Source of the DNA: a virus
Reading direction: 5' to 3' (one strand)
DNA length: 35,770 bases
Virus record (IMG/VR): IMGVR_UViG_3300046006_002762
Coordinates: 1 to 35,770 of that record
Of this stretch, positions 25,465 through 35,200 are shown piece after piece; positions within the stretch are counted from its first letter, which is position 1; each line of letters begins with the position of its first letter. The notes beneath the pieces are model-generated. The model had not been told where the DNA came from and ran no database searches. It saw only the letters and a list, made by a program, of their open reading frames with translations. Both the position numbers and the translations under genes were made by a program.

Positions 25465-26415
25465 ATGAAAGAAAAAATATTAGAACCAAACAATGACAGA
25501 TTCGTTATCTTCCCTATAGAACATAACGACATTTGGGAGTATTACAAACAACATCAAGCAGCGTTTTGGACGGCAGAAGAGGTGGATTTATCTAACGATA
25601 TTAGAGATTGGGAAAACCTATCTGATAACGAAAGATTTTTCCTTAAAAATGTATTAGCGTTTTTTGCGGCGTCTGATGGTATTGTAAATGAAAATTTGGC
25701 GGAGAATTTCTTAAAAGAAGTTCAGTATGCTGAAGCAAAATTCTTCTACGGATTCCAAATTATGATGGAGAACATTCACTCACTAATGTATTCATTATTG
25801 ATTGATACTTATGTGTCTGATGAGACAGAGAAAGACGAATGTTTCCACGCAATTGATAGATTACCTGCTGTTCAAAAGAAAGCTAAATGGGCTCTTGATT
25901 GGATTGAGAATGCTTCGTTTCAAGAAAGATTAGTAGCGTTTGCGGCGGTTGAAGGTATTTTCTTCTCCGGTTCATTCTGTTCTATTTTTTGGATGAAATC
26001 AAGAGGAATTATGCCAGGATTATGTAGTGCTAATTCACTAATCTTCAAAGACGAAAATTTACATTGTGATTTTGCTATCCATTTGATTAACAATCACGTA
26101 GAGAATAAACCAACTGAGAAAAGAATTAAAGAGATATTATTATCTGCTTTAGAGATTGAAAAAGAGTTTATTACTGAGTCATTACCTGTATCTTTAATAG
26201 GTATGAATTCAAACTTGATGAAACAATATCTTGAATTTGTAACTGACGGATTACTAATTAAGTTTGGTTGTAAGAAACATTTTAATGTGGAACAACCATT
26301 TAAATTTATGGAACAAATTGCTGTTGAAACAAAAGGAAACTTTTTTGAAGGTAGAACTTTGGAATACCAAAAAGCTAAGTTAGGTGAGTCATTAACGTTT
26401 ACAGAAGATTTTTAA
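25465..26415 (+). CDS. nrdB: Ribonucleotide reductase class Ia, small (radical) subunit
   Basis: A 316-residue R2 protein. All di-iron ligands are present: D71 (AASDG), E102 and H105 (MENIH), E163 (AVEG), E197 and H200 (DENLH). The radical tyrosine is Y109, four residues after H105 as in class Ia enzymes (E. coli H118/Y122). The C-terminus ends LTFTEDF, the docking tail for the large subunit, similar to the eukaryotic-type tail. With NrdA it converts NDPs to dNDPs for phage DNA synthesis. It precedes nrdA, with three bases between the genes, the reverse of the common nrdA-nrdB order. No intron or intein interrupts it, unlike some T4-type nrdB genes. Confidence 0.95.
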   Translation: MKEKILEPNNDRFVIFPIEHNDIWEYYKQHQAAFWTAEEVDLSNDIRDWENLSDNERFFLKNVLAFFAASDGIVNENLAENFLKEVQYAEAKFFYGFQIMMENIHSLMYSLLIDTYVSDETEKDECFHAIDRLPAVQKKAKWALDWIENASFQERLVAFAAVEGIFFSGSFCSIFWMKSRGIMPGLCSANSLIFKDENLHCDFAIHLINNHVENKPTEKRIKEILLSALEIEKEFITESLPVSLIGMNSNLMKQYLEFVTDGLLIKFGCKKHFNVEQPFKFMEQIAVETKGNFFEGRTLEYQKAKLGESLTFTEDF

Positions 26416-26418
26416 TAT

Positions 26419-28833
26419 ATGATGTCACTAAAAATTAAAAAAAGAGGGGGAGACGAAGTATCGTTTAACCCTCAAAAAATATATCAGAGAGTCAAAAGAG
26501 CTGCTAAGGGTATGAATGTGAATGCTGATGAGGTATTCATTAAAGTTATTACTTCGGTACCAACCGAAGGTATTATTACAACAAAAGAGTTGGATAAATT
26601 GGTTTATGAAATCGCTGCAGCTTATACCGGTAGTCATCACGATTATTCGAGATTGGCTTCTTCGGTAGCTATTTCTGCGTATCACAAAGAGACTGACGAA
26701 AGTTTCTGTAATACTATGAAACGTTTACACGAGGAAGGTGTTATTAATGATATCTTAATTGATACAATTAACGAATATGGTTGGGGAGATATCGATTCTG
26801 TGATAAATCACGAGAATGATTACAATTTTGATTATTTTGCTTGGAAATCATTACAGGAAATGTATTTATTAAAAACGCCTAAAGGTGTTGTAGTTGAACG
26901 ACCACAACATATGTATATGAGAGTTGCTTTATGGGTTACTAAATCATTTGAAGAGGCGGTTGAATACTATAATTCATTATCAAATCAACTTATCTCTCCG
27001 GCAACACCGATTATGATTAATGCGGGTACTAAAACACCTCAACTAGCGTCTTGTGTATTGAAATACAATAATGGAGATTCAAGACAAGGTTTATTAGATA
27101 CGTTTAACGACATTTCAACGTATTCGTCAGATGCTGCTGGTATTGGTTTATGTATGTCAAATATCCGTAGTAAAGAAAGTAGAATCAACTCATCAGGAGG
27201 ATTTGCGGGTGGTTTATTGAAATACCTAAAGATTGTTAATGAAGGATTAAGATTCTTCAACCAACAAGGAAGAAGACCGGGAAGTGCTGCTATCTACATA
27301 GAGCCTTGGCATAAAGACATCATAGACTTACTTGAAATCAAAAAGAATACAGGTGCTGAGGAATTGAGAGCGAAAGATTTATTCACCTCAATTTGGTTAC
27401 CTGACAACTTTATGAATGCGGTTAAAAACAATGGTGACTGGTATTTGTTCTGTCCTAACGATATTATCAAAGCGGGTATCAAACCATTACAAGAGGCTTA
27501 CGGTGATGAATATGAATCAAATTACAACAAAGCGGTTGAACTTGGTTTAGGTAAGAAAGTGAAAGCTCAGACAATTTGGAATAAGATTATTGAATCTCAG
27601 GTTGAAACCGGAGTTCCTTATTTATGTTCTAAAGATAGTGCTAACAGAAAGACAAACCATCAAAACATCGGGGTGATTAAACAATCTAATCTATGTAATG
27701 AGATTTACCAATATACTGATGAAACTACTACAGCAATCTGTACGTTATCATCTATGGTATTGAAAAACTTTATTATTAAAGGTGAGTTTGATTTCAAATT
27801 ACTTTATAGTGAGGTTAGAAAAGTTGTGAGAGCACTTAACAAAGTTGTTGACATCAACAGTTATTCAACGGAACAAGGAAGAAAAGGTGGGTTAGAACAA
27901 AGAGCAATTGCCATCGGAACACAGGGTCTTGCTGATGTATTCTTCTTAATGGATTATATCTTCACAACTGAAGAAGCAAAAAAACTTAATAAAGAGATTT
28001 TTGAAACTATCTATTTTGCGGCAATCACCGAAAGTATGAACCTATGTAAAACAGGTGAATACAAACCATACAAATTCTTTAAAGGGTCACCAATGTCAAA
28101 AGGTATATTCCAATTTGATATGTGGGGGTTAGATTACGAAGGATTAGGAAGAATGTGGGATTGGGATTCACTTAAATTAGAAGTGTCTAATCACGGGATT
28201 TGTAACTCTTTATTTACGGCTCAGATGCCAGTAGCGTCGTCAGCTAAGATTACAGGTTCATTTGAAATGACTGAACCGGCTCACTCGGCATTATTTAATC
28301 GTCGTGTAGTTGGTGGAGAAATTTTAATTGTTAACAAATACTTAATTAACGATTTTGAAAAGTTAGGTGTATGGTGTGAGGATTTGAAGAATGAAATCAT
28401 TATGAATGAAGGTTCTATTCAAAACATTAACTTTAATCACTATTTAGACCCGGAAGATAAGAATTACAATAAGAAGGTAAAACGAATTGAACATTTGATT
28501 CCGAAATATAGAACGATTTGGGAAATATCTCAAAGAGAACTTATTGATATGGCGGCAGACAGAGCTCCATTTATTGACCAATCACAATCAATGAATATCT
28601 ATATGTCAGAACCAACATTATCAAAAATTTCATCATCTCACTTCCATTCTTGGGGTAAAGGATTGAAAACTCTTTGTTACTATGTTAGAACAAAAGCAAT
28701 ATCAACCGGAGCTAAACATTTGGCTGTTGATATTACAAAAATCCAACAACCAAAAACAGTTGAGAAACCAACGGTTGATTTAACAACAAAACCAACAGAC
28801 ACTGAATTTGAGTGTTTTGGATGTGGTTCTTAA
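26419..28833 (+). CDS. nrdA: Ribonucleotide reductase class Ia, large (catalytic) subunit
   Basis: An 804-residue R1 protein. Residues ~3-95 are an ATP-cone (IKKRGGDEVSFNPQKIYQRV), so activity is probably switched off by dATP. The active site has N424, C426 and E428 (SNLCNEI), and the redox pair is C212 (LASCVLKY) with C441 (AICTLSS). The C-terminus ends ECFGCGS, giving C799/C802 for thioredoxin or glutaredoxin exchange. Tandem ATGs at 26419 and 26422 give MMS or MS; either may be used. Family-typical length. It ends the replication operon, followed by a strong terminator. No thioredoxin or glutaredoxin gene is in the window, so host reductant or a distant gene is implied. Confidence 0.95.
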   Translation: MMSLKIKKRGGDEVSFNPQKIYQRVKRAAKGMNVNADEVFIKVITSVPTEGIITTKELDKLVYEIAAAYTGSHHDYSRLASSVAISAYHKETDESFCNTMKRLHEEGVINDILIDTINEYGWGDIDSVINHENDYNFDYFAWKSLQEMYLLKTPKGVVVERPQHMYMRVALWVTKSFEEAVEYYNSLSNQLISPATPIMINAGTKTPQLASCVLKYNNGDSRQGLLDTFNDISTYSSDAAGIGLCMSNIRSKESRINSSGGFAGGLLKYLKIVNEGLRFFNQQGRRPGSAAIYIEPWHKDIIDLLEIKKNTGAEELRAKDLFTSIWLPDNFMNAVKNNGDWYLFCPNDIIKAGIKPLQEAYGDEYESNYNKAVELGLGKKVKAQTIWNKIIESQVETGVPYLCSKDSANRKTNHQNIGVIKQSNLCNEIYQYTDETTTAICTLSSMVLKNFIIKGEFDFKLLYSEVRKVVRALNKVVDINSYSTEQGRKGGLEQRAIAIGTQGLADVFFLMDYIFTTEEAKKLNKEIFETIYFAAITESMNLCKTGEYKPYKFFKGSPMSKGIFQFDMWGLDYEGLGRMWDWDSLKLEVSNHGICNSLFTAQMPVASSAKITGSFEMTEPAHSALFNRRVVGGEILIVNKYLINDFEKLGVWCEDLKNEIIMNEGSIQNINFNHYLDPEDKNYNKKVKRIEHLIPKYRTIWEISQRELIDMAADRAPFIDQSQSMNIYMSEPTLSKISSSHFHSWGKGLKTLCYYVRTKAISTGAKHLAVDITKIQQPKTVEKPTVDLTTKPTDTEFECFGCGS

Positions 28834-28847
28834 TAGAATTAAATATT

Positions 28848-28873
28848 AATCACGACTTTGGTCGTGATTTTTT
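28848..28873 (+). terminator. Intrinsic terminator after nrdA
   Basis: 9-bp stem AATCACGAC / GTCGTGATT (28848-28856 with 28861-28869), loop TTTG, T run 28868-28873. It closes the replication block. Confidence 0.92.
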
Positions 28874-28882
28874 ATTTTACTC

Positions 28883-28891
28883 TATTTATAA
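28883..28891 (+). promoter_or_regulatory. Candidate late promoter element
   Basis: Exact TATTTATAA right after the nrdA terminator and 29 bases before ATG 28921, well placed to restart transcription for the wedge genes. Confidence 0.5.
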
Positions 28892-28909
28892 GAAATAATT
28901 ACGACACTA

Positions 28910-28918
28910 TATTTATAG
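28910..28918 (+). promoter_or_regulatory. Candidate late promoter element, second copy
   Basis: TATTTATAG only two bases before ATG 28921. If a -10 box, the message would be leaderless or start within the gene, so the 28883 copy is the better promoter candidate. Confidence 0.25.
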
Positions 28919-28920
28919 TT

Positions 28921-29379
28921 ATGGCAGATGGAAAAACATATGGTATTAATTTCCCTTTTAGGGATTCTTATGATGGAAAGTATTTAGACCTTTCCACAGA
29001 TAGTGCTCAAGAAACAAGAACGGATTTAATACATTTATTATTAACTAGAAAAGGAAGTAGATATTTTTTACCCGATTTTGGTACAAGACTATATGAATTT
29101 ATTTTTGAACCATTAGATGGTCCAACATTTTCAGATATTGATGCTGAAATTAGAGATGCTGTTGAAGAATATATACCGGGAATAACAATAAAAAATATAA
29201 GTATTACCGCAGCATCTGATGGTGAAGAAGATAAAGGTACTTATGTTGACCAATACGATACTCGTGTTTTTAGAGTACCGGGTATTGGAACTAAAGAACA
29301 CACTGCGAAAGTTAAAATAGATTATCAAATAAATAATGACGTGTTTAACGCCAGTGATTTTGTAATCCTAAATATTTAA
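28921..29379 (+). CDS. Baseplate wedge protein (T4 gp25-like)
   Basis: A 152-residue protein of the gp25/GpW wedge family, with the core LLLTRKGSRYFLPDFGTRLYEFIFEP and a following FSDIDAEIRDAVEEYIPGI helix. It bridges sheath and wedge and starts sheath assembly. T4 gp25 is 132 residues. The frame stays open upstream to 28858, but that part would overlap the terminator loop and the promoter elements and encodes an unrelated hydrophobic stretch, so ATG 28921 (MADGKTYGINFPF) is preferred. It is followed five bases after its stop by the gp6-like gene, the usual wedge pair. Confidence 0.9.
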   Translation: MADGKTYGINFPFRDSYDGKYLDLSTDSAQETRTDLIHLLLTRKGSRYFLPDFGTRLYEFIFEPLDGPTFSDIDAEIRDAVEEYIPGITIKNISITAASDGEEDKGTYVDQYDTRVFRVPGIGTKEHTAKVKIDYQINNDVFNASDFVILNI

Positions 29380-29384
29380 AGAAT

Positions 29385-31223
29385 ATGGCTAATAAAAAAA
29401 TATCGTATACTACGAGAGACTTCCAATCAATTAGAACTGAATTAATAAACTTCACTAGAACTTATTATCCGGAGTTAGTTGACAATTTTAATGATGCGAG
29501 TGTATTCTCAGTGTTATTAGATTTAAATGCTGCGGTTACGGATAACCTTCAATTTAATATTGATAGAAGTATTCAGGAAACTGTTTTACAATATGCTCAA
29601 CAAAGGTCTTCAGTTTTTAATATTGCAAAGACTTATGGGTTAAAAGTTCCTGGTCAAAGACCATCGGTTGCCTTAGTTGATTTTTCAATTACGGTACCGG
29701 CTTTTGGTGATAAAGAGGATTTAAGATATTGTGGTATATTACGTAGAGGTTCTCAAGCAAGTGGTGCGGGTCAAGTATTTGAAACTGTTTACGATATTGA
29801 TTTTTCATCACCGTCAAACGCTGAGGGATTTCCTAATAGATTAAAAATACCAAATTTTGATTCAAATAATAAATTATTAAATTATACAATTACTAAACGA
29901 GAAACTGTTGTTAATGGGATTACCAAAGTTTTTAAAAGAGTTATTACAGCAAATGATGTAAAACCATTTTTTGAATTATTTTTACCTGAAAAAACTGTTT
30001 TAGGTGTAACTAGTGTATTATTAAAAGACGGTACTCAATATGCGAATGTCCCTTCAAACCAAGAATTTTTAGGTGTTGATAACAGATGGTTAGAAGTACA
30101 AGCCTTGGCTCAAGATAGAGTTTTTATTGAAGACCCAACAAAAGTTTCTGATAATCCCGGTATTAAAGTTGGTAGATATGTAACTACCGCAACTAAATTT
30201 ATAACAGAATTTACACCGGAAGGTTTTTTTAAAATGACTTTTGGTGGTGGAACACAATCAGCGGATGAACAACTACGAGAATTTGCTAGAGATGGAAAAC
30301 CATTGAACTTATATAAATATTCAAATAACTTTGCGTTAGGTAGTACTTTAAAACCTAACACTACTTTATTTGTTCAGTATAGAATTGGTGGTGGTTCAGG
30401 AACTAATTTAGGTGTTGGTGTAATAACTCAAATAGGGACAGTTTCATTTTTTGTGAATGGTCCATCAGATTCTGTTAATACAACTGTGGTTAATTCATTG
30501 AGATGTAATAATGTTACTGCGGCAATTGGTGGGGCTAATTATCCAACAACGGAAGAGGTTAGAAATTTAGTATCATATAACTTTACGGCTCAAAATAGAG
30601 CGGTTACAATAAATGATTATGAATCCATAATAAGAACAATGCCATCTCAATTTGGAGCTCCTGCTAAAGTAGCGATAACTGAAGAAAATAATAAGATTAA
30701 AGTTCAAATGTTATCTTATGACGAAACAGGTAGATTAACTGAAATAGTTTCTAATACATTAAAAAATAATGTGGCGAATTATTTATCAAATTATAGAATG
30801 ATTAATGATTACGTGTCAATTGAAAGTGCTAATGTTATTGATTTAGCAATAAATGTTGATGTTGTGTTAGATAATTCACAAAATCAGGGTTCAATTATAT
30901 CTCAAATAATTAATATAATTACTGATTATTTTGACCCAACAAACCAAGAAATGGGTGAAAATGTTAATGTATCAGAATTAAGAAGATTAGTTCAAAGTGA
31001 AAATGGGGTTATTTCTGTTTCTGACATGACATTTTTTAATAAAGTTGGGGGTCAATATTCTTCCTCTCAAACATCACAAAGATATATTGATTCGGAAACT
31101 AAACAAATTGAATTAGTTGATGATACAATTTTTGCTGAACCGAGACAAGTATACCAAGTTAGATATCCAAACAAAGATATTAATGTTAGAGTTAAAAATA
31201 TTAAAACGGTTAATTTCTCTTAG
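29385..31223 (+). CDS. Baseplate wedge protein (T4 gp6 / baseplate J-like)
   Basis: A 612-residue gp6-type wedge subunit (T4 gp6: 660). N-terminal YTTRDFQSIRTELINFTRTYYPEL is the usual start of this family. The C-terminal half has the J-like core: NYPTTEEVRNLVSYNFTAQNRAVTINDYESIIRTMPSQFGAPAKVAI, then INDYVSIESANVIDLAINVDV and NVSELRRLVQSENGVISVSD. It dimerises around the baseplate and links wedges into a ring. It is directly downstream of the gp25-like gene with no promoter between, so the two are co-expressed. The ends look complete. Confidence 0.92.
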   Translation: MANKKISYTTRDFQSIRTELINFTRTYYPELVDNFNDASVFSVLLDLNAAVTDNLQFNIDRSIQETVLQYAQQRSSVFNIAKTYGLKVPGQRPSVALVDFSITVPAFGDKEDLRYCGILRRGSQASGAGQVFETVYDIDFSSPSNAEGFPNRLKIPNFDSNNKLLNYTITKRETVVNGITKVFKRVITANDVKPFFELFLPEKTVLGVTSVLLKDGTQYANVPSNQEFLGVDNRWLEVQALAQDRVFIEDPTKVSDNPGIKVGRYVTTATKFITEFTPEGFFKMTFGGGTQSADEQLREFARDGKPLNLYKYSNNFALGSTLKPNTTLFVQYRIGGGSGTNLGVGVITQIGTVSFFVNGPSDSVNTTVVNSLRCNNVTAAIGGANYPTTEEVRNLVSYNFTAQNRAVTINDYESIIRTMPSQFGAPAKVAITEENNKIKVQMLSYDETGRLTEIVSNTLKNNVANYLSNYRMINDYVSIESANVIDLAINVDVVLDNSQNQGSIISQIINIITDYFDPTNQEMGENVNVSELRRLVQSENGVISVSDMTFFNKVGGQYSSSQTSQRYIDSETKQIELVDDTIFAEPRQVYQVRYPNKDINVRVKNIKTVNFS

Positions 31224-31277
31224 TAATTTATTTTAAAAATTATTGTTTTATCCTTATTATTAATCAAACAAAATAAT

Positions 31278-32195
31278 ATGGATTATATTTTACAATTTTT
31301 AGACGCTATAAAAGGTAATAACGGTACTTGGATTCAAGCCATCGTTATTAGTTTAATTTTACATATTAGACTTTGGATAGGAATACCATTTTTTATACAT
31401 TATTTAATAATTGTTATTAAAAACAAAACAAATATTAAAATATTCCCAACATTAATGTGTATTTTTTTTATGACCTTGATTGGGTATGAATCTACAAACA
31501 TTTATAGTGATAGACAATCTGAGACTAAAAAATATAACATAGAACATGTTAAAAAAACTACAAATAATTTAATTATAGTGATACAAGGGGTTAATAATCC
31601 ATTTAAGGATTTTATCTCTAAAAACAAAACTCAAGTTGACGTTACAAATTCTCGTGATGAAAATGGGTTGGGATATATTAAATCAAAAAATTTTACAAAA
31701 GATACTCAAGTTTTAACTTATGTGAGTTCACATAGTGAAAACTTAACACCTGAAGATGTTTATAGTGTGATTTATTACTACAAGTTATTTAATCCAAATG
31801 GTAAAGTTATTATGGTGGGTCATAGTATTGGGGGGTATAATGTTATTCAAGTTGTTAATCAATTAAAGAAAGAAAAAATCAATATTGATTTAGCTATTTT
31901 AATAGACCCGGCAAACAAAAAAGAAAATAATGTTGAATATAATATTCCTACTAATATAAATAGATTAATTAATTTAACTTCAACTGAATATAGTGATGAG
32001 TTCATATTTTTTACAAATTCAGGGGGTAAACCAACGATATCGTCAAGTAATGTGAATTACGTTAACATTGAAATAAAAAACACAACTCATACGGATATTG
32101 ATAATGTCGTTTATCTTAAAATTAATGAATTATTAAAAGATTTTATAGAAAAAGGGGATAATCCAATAAGTGAGATTAAGAAATATAAGTTTTAA
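31278..32195 (+). CDS. Membrane-anchored alpha/beta hydrolase (putative esterase or lipase)
   Basis: A 305-residue protein with an N-terminal membrane part and a C-terminal alpha/beta-hydrolase fold. Residues ~18-48 (TWIQAIVISLILHI, IGIPFFIHYLIIVI) and ~54-70 (IFPTLMCIFFMTLIGY) are hydrophobic; the loop between has Lys49, Lys51 and Lys54, suggesting that side is cytoplasmic and the enzyme domain faces out. The fold has an early strand and loop (LIIVIQGVNNPF), the nucleophile elbow VGHSIGG with S183, an acid at D210 (ILIDPAN), and a candidate His at H271 (NTTHTD), a complete triad. It is not a virion family I know, yet lies between wedge genes. Roles consistent with this: lysis, envelope modification, superinfection exclusion. 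No late-promoter-like element precedes it. Confidence 0.7.
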   Translation: MDYILQFLDAIKGNNGTWIQAIVISLILHIRLWIGIPFFIHYLIIVIKNKTNIKIFPTLMCIFFMTLIGYESTNIYSDRQSETKKYNIEHVKKTTNNLIIVIQGVNNPFKDFISKNKTQVDVTNSRDENGLGYIKSKNFTKDTQVLTYVSSHSENLTPEDVYSVIYYYKLFNPNGKVIMVGHSIGGYNVIQVVNQLKKEKINIDLAILIDPANKKENNVEYNIPTNINRLINLTSTEYSDEFIFFTNSGGKPTISSSNVNYVNIEIKNTTHTDIDNVVYLKINELLKDFIEKGDNPISEIKKYKF

Positions 32196-32221
32196 TCATA
32201 ATTTATTTTATTAAATAATGA
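32196..32221 (+). terminator. Weak stem-loop after hydrolase gene
   Basis: Imperfect 10-bp stem (TCATAATTTA with TAAATAATGA, one A-A mismatch), loop of about six bases. AT-only and without a clear T tail; a weak terminator at most. Confidence 0.3.
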
Positions 32222-32248
32222 ATTATCTTTTGAAAATAGTATATAAAC

Positions 32249-32257
32249 TATTTATTA
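32249..32257 (+). promoter_or_regulatory. Late-promoter-like element (weak form)
   Basis: TATTTATTA within CTATTTATTA, 12 bases before ATG 32270. Confidence 0.35.
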
Positions 32258-32269
32258 AAAAAGATTATT

Positions 32270-35200
32270 ATGTCCAATTCATTTAGAATAAGAACTGAGC
32301 CTGGTGTTGATAAATCACTTAATGTCTTGATAGACCAAGAATTTGAGTATTTAGAAATATTATCTCTAAAAATATTACAAAGTCAAATATATACTAGACA
32401 ATGCTCGGATTATGGAGTTCTTGTCGGTAGAGTTAGCGTTAATAATGGTTTTGGTATTCCAAACGCTAAAGTTTCAATATTTGTTCCATTAGATAGTACT
32501 GATGAATTAGACCCCGTAATTTCCGAATTATACCCTTATAAATCACTTTCTGACCTTAATGATGACGGATACCGTTATAATTTATTACCATATACTCAAT
32601 CCCACAGTGGTCATATACCAACTGGAACCTTCTTCACTAGAAAAGATGTTTTAGTTGACCCAACATTAATCCAAGTTTATGATAAATACTATAAATTTTC
32701 CACAGTAACTAATACAAGTGGGGATTATATGATATTTGGATTACCAACCGGTAGTCAAACAATAGTTGTTGATATTGACTTATCGGATATTGGAGAATTT
32801 TCATTATCACCACAAGATTTAATAAGAATGGGTATTGCCACACCATCTCAAGTTGCGGGGGTTTCATTTAAATCGTCAACCAATTTAAGAAGTTTACCTC
32901 AAATTATAACTATTAATAGAACTGTTGAAGTTGAGCCTTTATGGGGTCAACCACAAATATGTAATTTAGGGATTACAAGAACAGATTTTGACTTATCGTC
33001 GGAATCTGGAATAGATATCACACCTACGGCTATTTTTATGGGTTCCATAGTTTCTACAACTGATGAGGATGCTTTAAAACGAACGTGTCAAGTTAGAGGT
33101 AATGCGGGTTATTTATGTAGTTTAACTACGGGTCCTGGTGAAATTTTAGGTATACGTCAAACAATATTCCAAGATGAATATGGTAGACCAATATTGGAAT
33201 CTTTTGATTTAGATGAGGGGGGTAAAGTAATTGATTCAAATGGTACGTGGTTAGTTGATATACCAATGAATTTGGATTATTACATTACAAATGAGTTTGG
33301 GGAACAAGTCTTATCAAATGACCCTAAAAAAGGGGTTCCAACAAGAGCCAAATGTCGTTTTAAAGTAAAATGGGACCAATCTCCATCATTATCAGAACAA
33401 ATTAAGAGAGGTTATTTTATTGTACCAAATGTTAGAGAACATGGGTGGACTACTAGTGGTTCAGACCCATTGAGTTCTTCTAATAGAACATTGAATTCAC
33501 CGTATGATTTGGCAATGAAATCATATGCTTTTAGTTTAGATTGGGCGGATTATGGATATACAGGTACGTCTACAAGTAGTGGTGCAAACATTGGTAGACA
33601 AATGATTCAAGAGGCAATTGATTGTGACGATAAATTTTATGTAATGCAATATAATAAAGTTTATACAGTATCTCAGTTAGTTGATAAATTTAGAAAAGGT
33701 ATTACACCTGATAGATTTATTGGGATTAAAAATATTTTGGATGATAGTTGTAATAGTGAAAATAACAAATTTCCAACAAATGATTCTAATATGAGATTTG
33801 ATATAATTTATATTTTATATTCATTTCTAATGATGGTATTTAGACCGGTGCTTTTTTTATTATTGATTACCGCCCATTTATTATATTTTACAATAATGTT
33901 GCTTAGAATATTAGTAATACCAGCGTTAATACTTTATTATACAGTTCAGGTAGTCAATACGGGAGTTTTAATCGCAGGAACAGTACCATATGCTTTAGGT
34001 TTAATTGTTGGGTACTTACTACAAATTATTCTTTATATATTGCTTATTGCGGCTTTTGTTGTTATATTGAAGGAATTATGGAAGATGGATTTAAAAGGTA
34101 TTTCATTACCTATGTTAACTTATCCGGATTGTGATTTATGTGATTGTTCTGTTGGTCAAACACCTGGTACTGAAGGTAGTGTGAGTGAAGAAGCGAGCGC
34201 TTCTGTTTCAGATATTTCAGGAGATTCTACAGAGGAGTTACCTTGCCCATATATATATCTTGACCCTGCACCTGATAACGCATTATCGTCATCTTTAGTT
34301 TTGTTGGGGGTTAGTAGTCCTTTATATAAAATTCCGGGTAATTCGGTAGATTCATCAATAAAAAATGCTGTTACATCAATTTATTCAGGTAAAATACCTG
34401 CTGGTGATAGTGATAATAGTGTTGGTATTCCAAAAGTACAGGAAATTGTTTATGAGATTAGTGGGAATCAAGAAAATGATTATATATTTTCGTCTAATTT
34501 AACTTTGGCGGAAAGAATGAATTTGTTTAACACAAAGGCGAAGTATTTTGATGGAAGTCCTGGTTCAAATCCGGGTGGTGGTGTTAATAGAATAAAAGTA
34601 ACATTTGACCCGGCAAATAATAGTCCTTTAACTACATTCCATTATGATAATACTATAGTCATTTTATGTGATAAAAATAGTTTAAATAGTTTGAAAGTTG
34701 GTCAAATGCTTTCATTTCAAAATCCTACATTAACCAAAGATATTAATTTATTTAGTGGTGTTACAAATTCTTTTGGTAACCAAGCGATTACAGGATTTAC
34801 ATCTACAGGAATAACACAAGTTTCTTTCTCTTATGCTAACCCTAATCCGGCGGGTTCTCCTTTAGGGGTTACATATAATGTTATGTTAACAGGTTCAACG
34901 GAATTTACAGGCACAACGAATGGTTATAATGATTATTATAGGTTCCCGATGGATTTGGAATATTTCCAAGTTATAACGGGTATGACTTATTCTGAATTTA
35001 GTGGACAATGTGGGACAACAATACCTAATTCTCTTAATGAAAGATTTCTACATAATGATATGTTTCTTCAAAGATGGGCAGGTGGTAGTCAAATACAACC
35101 AGGTTGTTGGGGAGGACCGTATACTAAAGATAATCCAACTACTGAATCATTCCCAATATTAAAAAAACCAATAAATTATCTGAAAGACCCTGACCAACAA

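Noticed and set aside
28858-28920. Longer start for the gp25-like gene (21 extra hydrophobic residues from ATG 28858)
   Set aside because: It begins inside the nrdA terminator loop and runs across two promoter-like elements; the gp25 family start fits ATG 28921.
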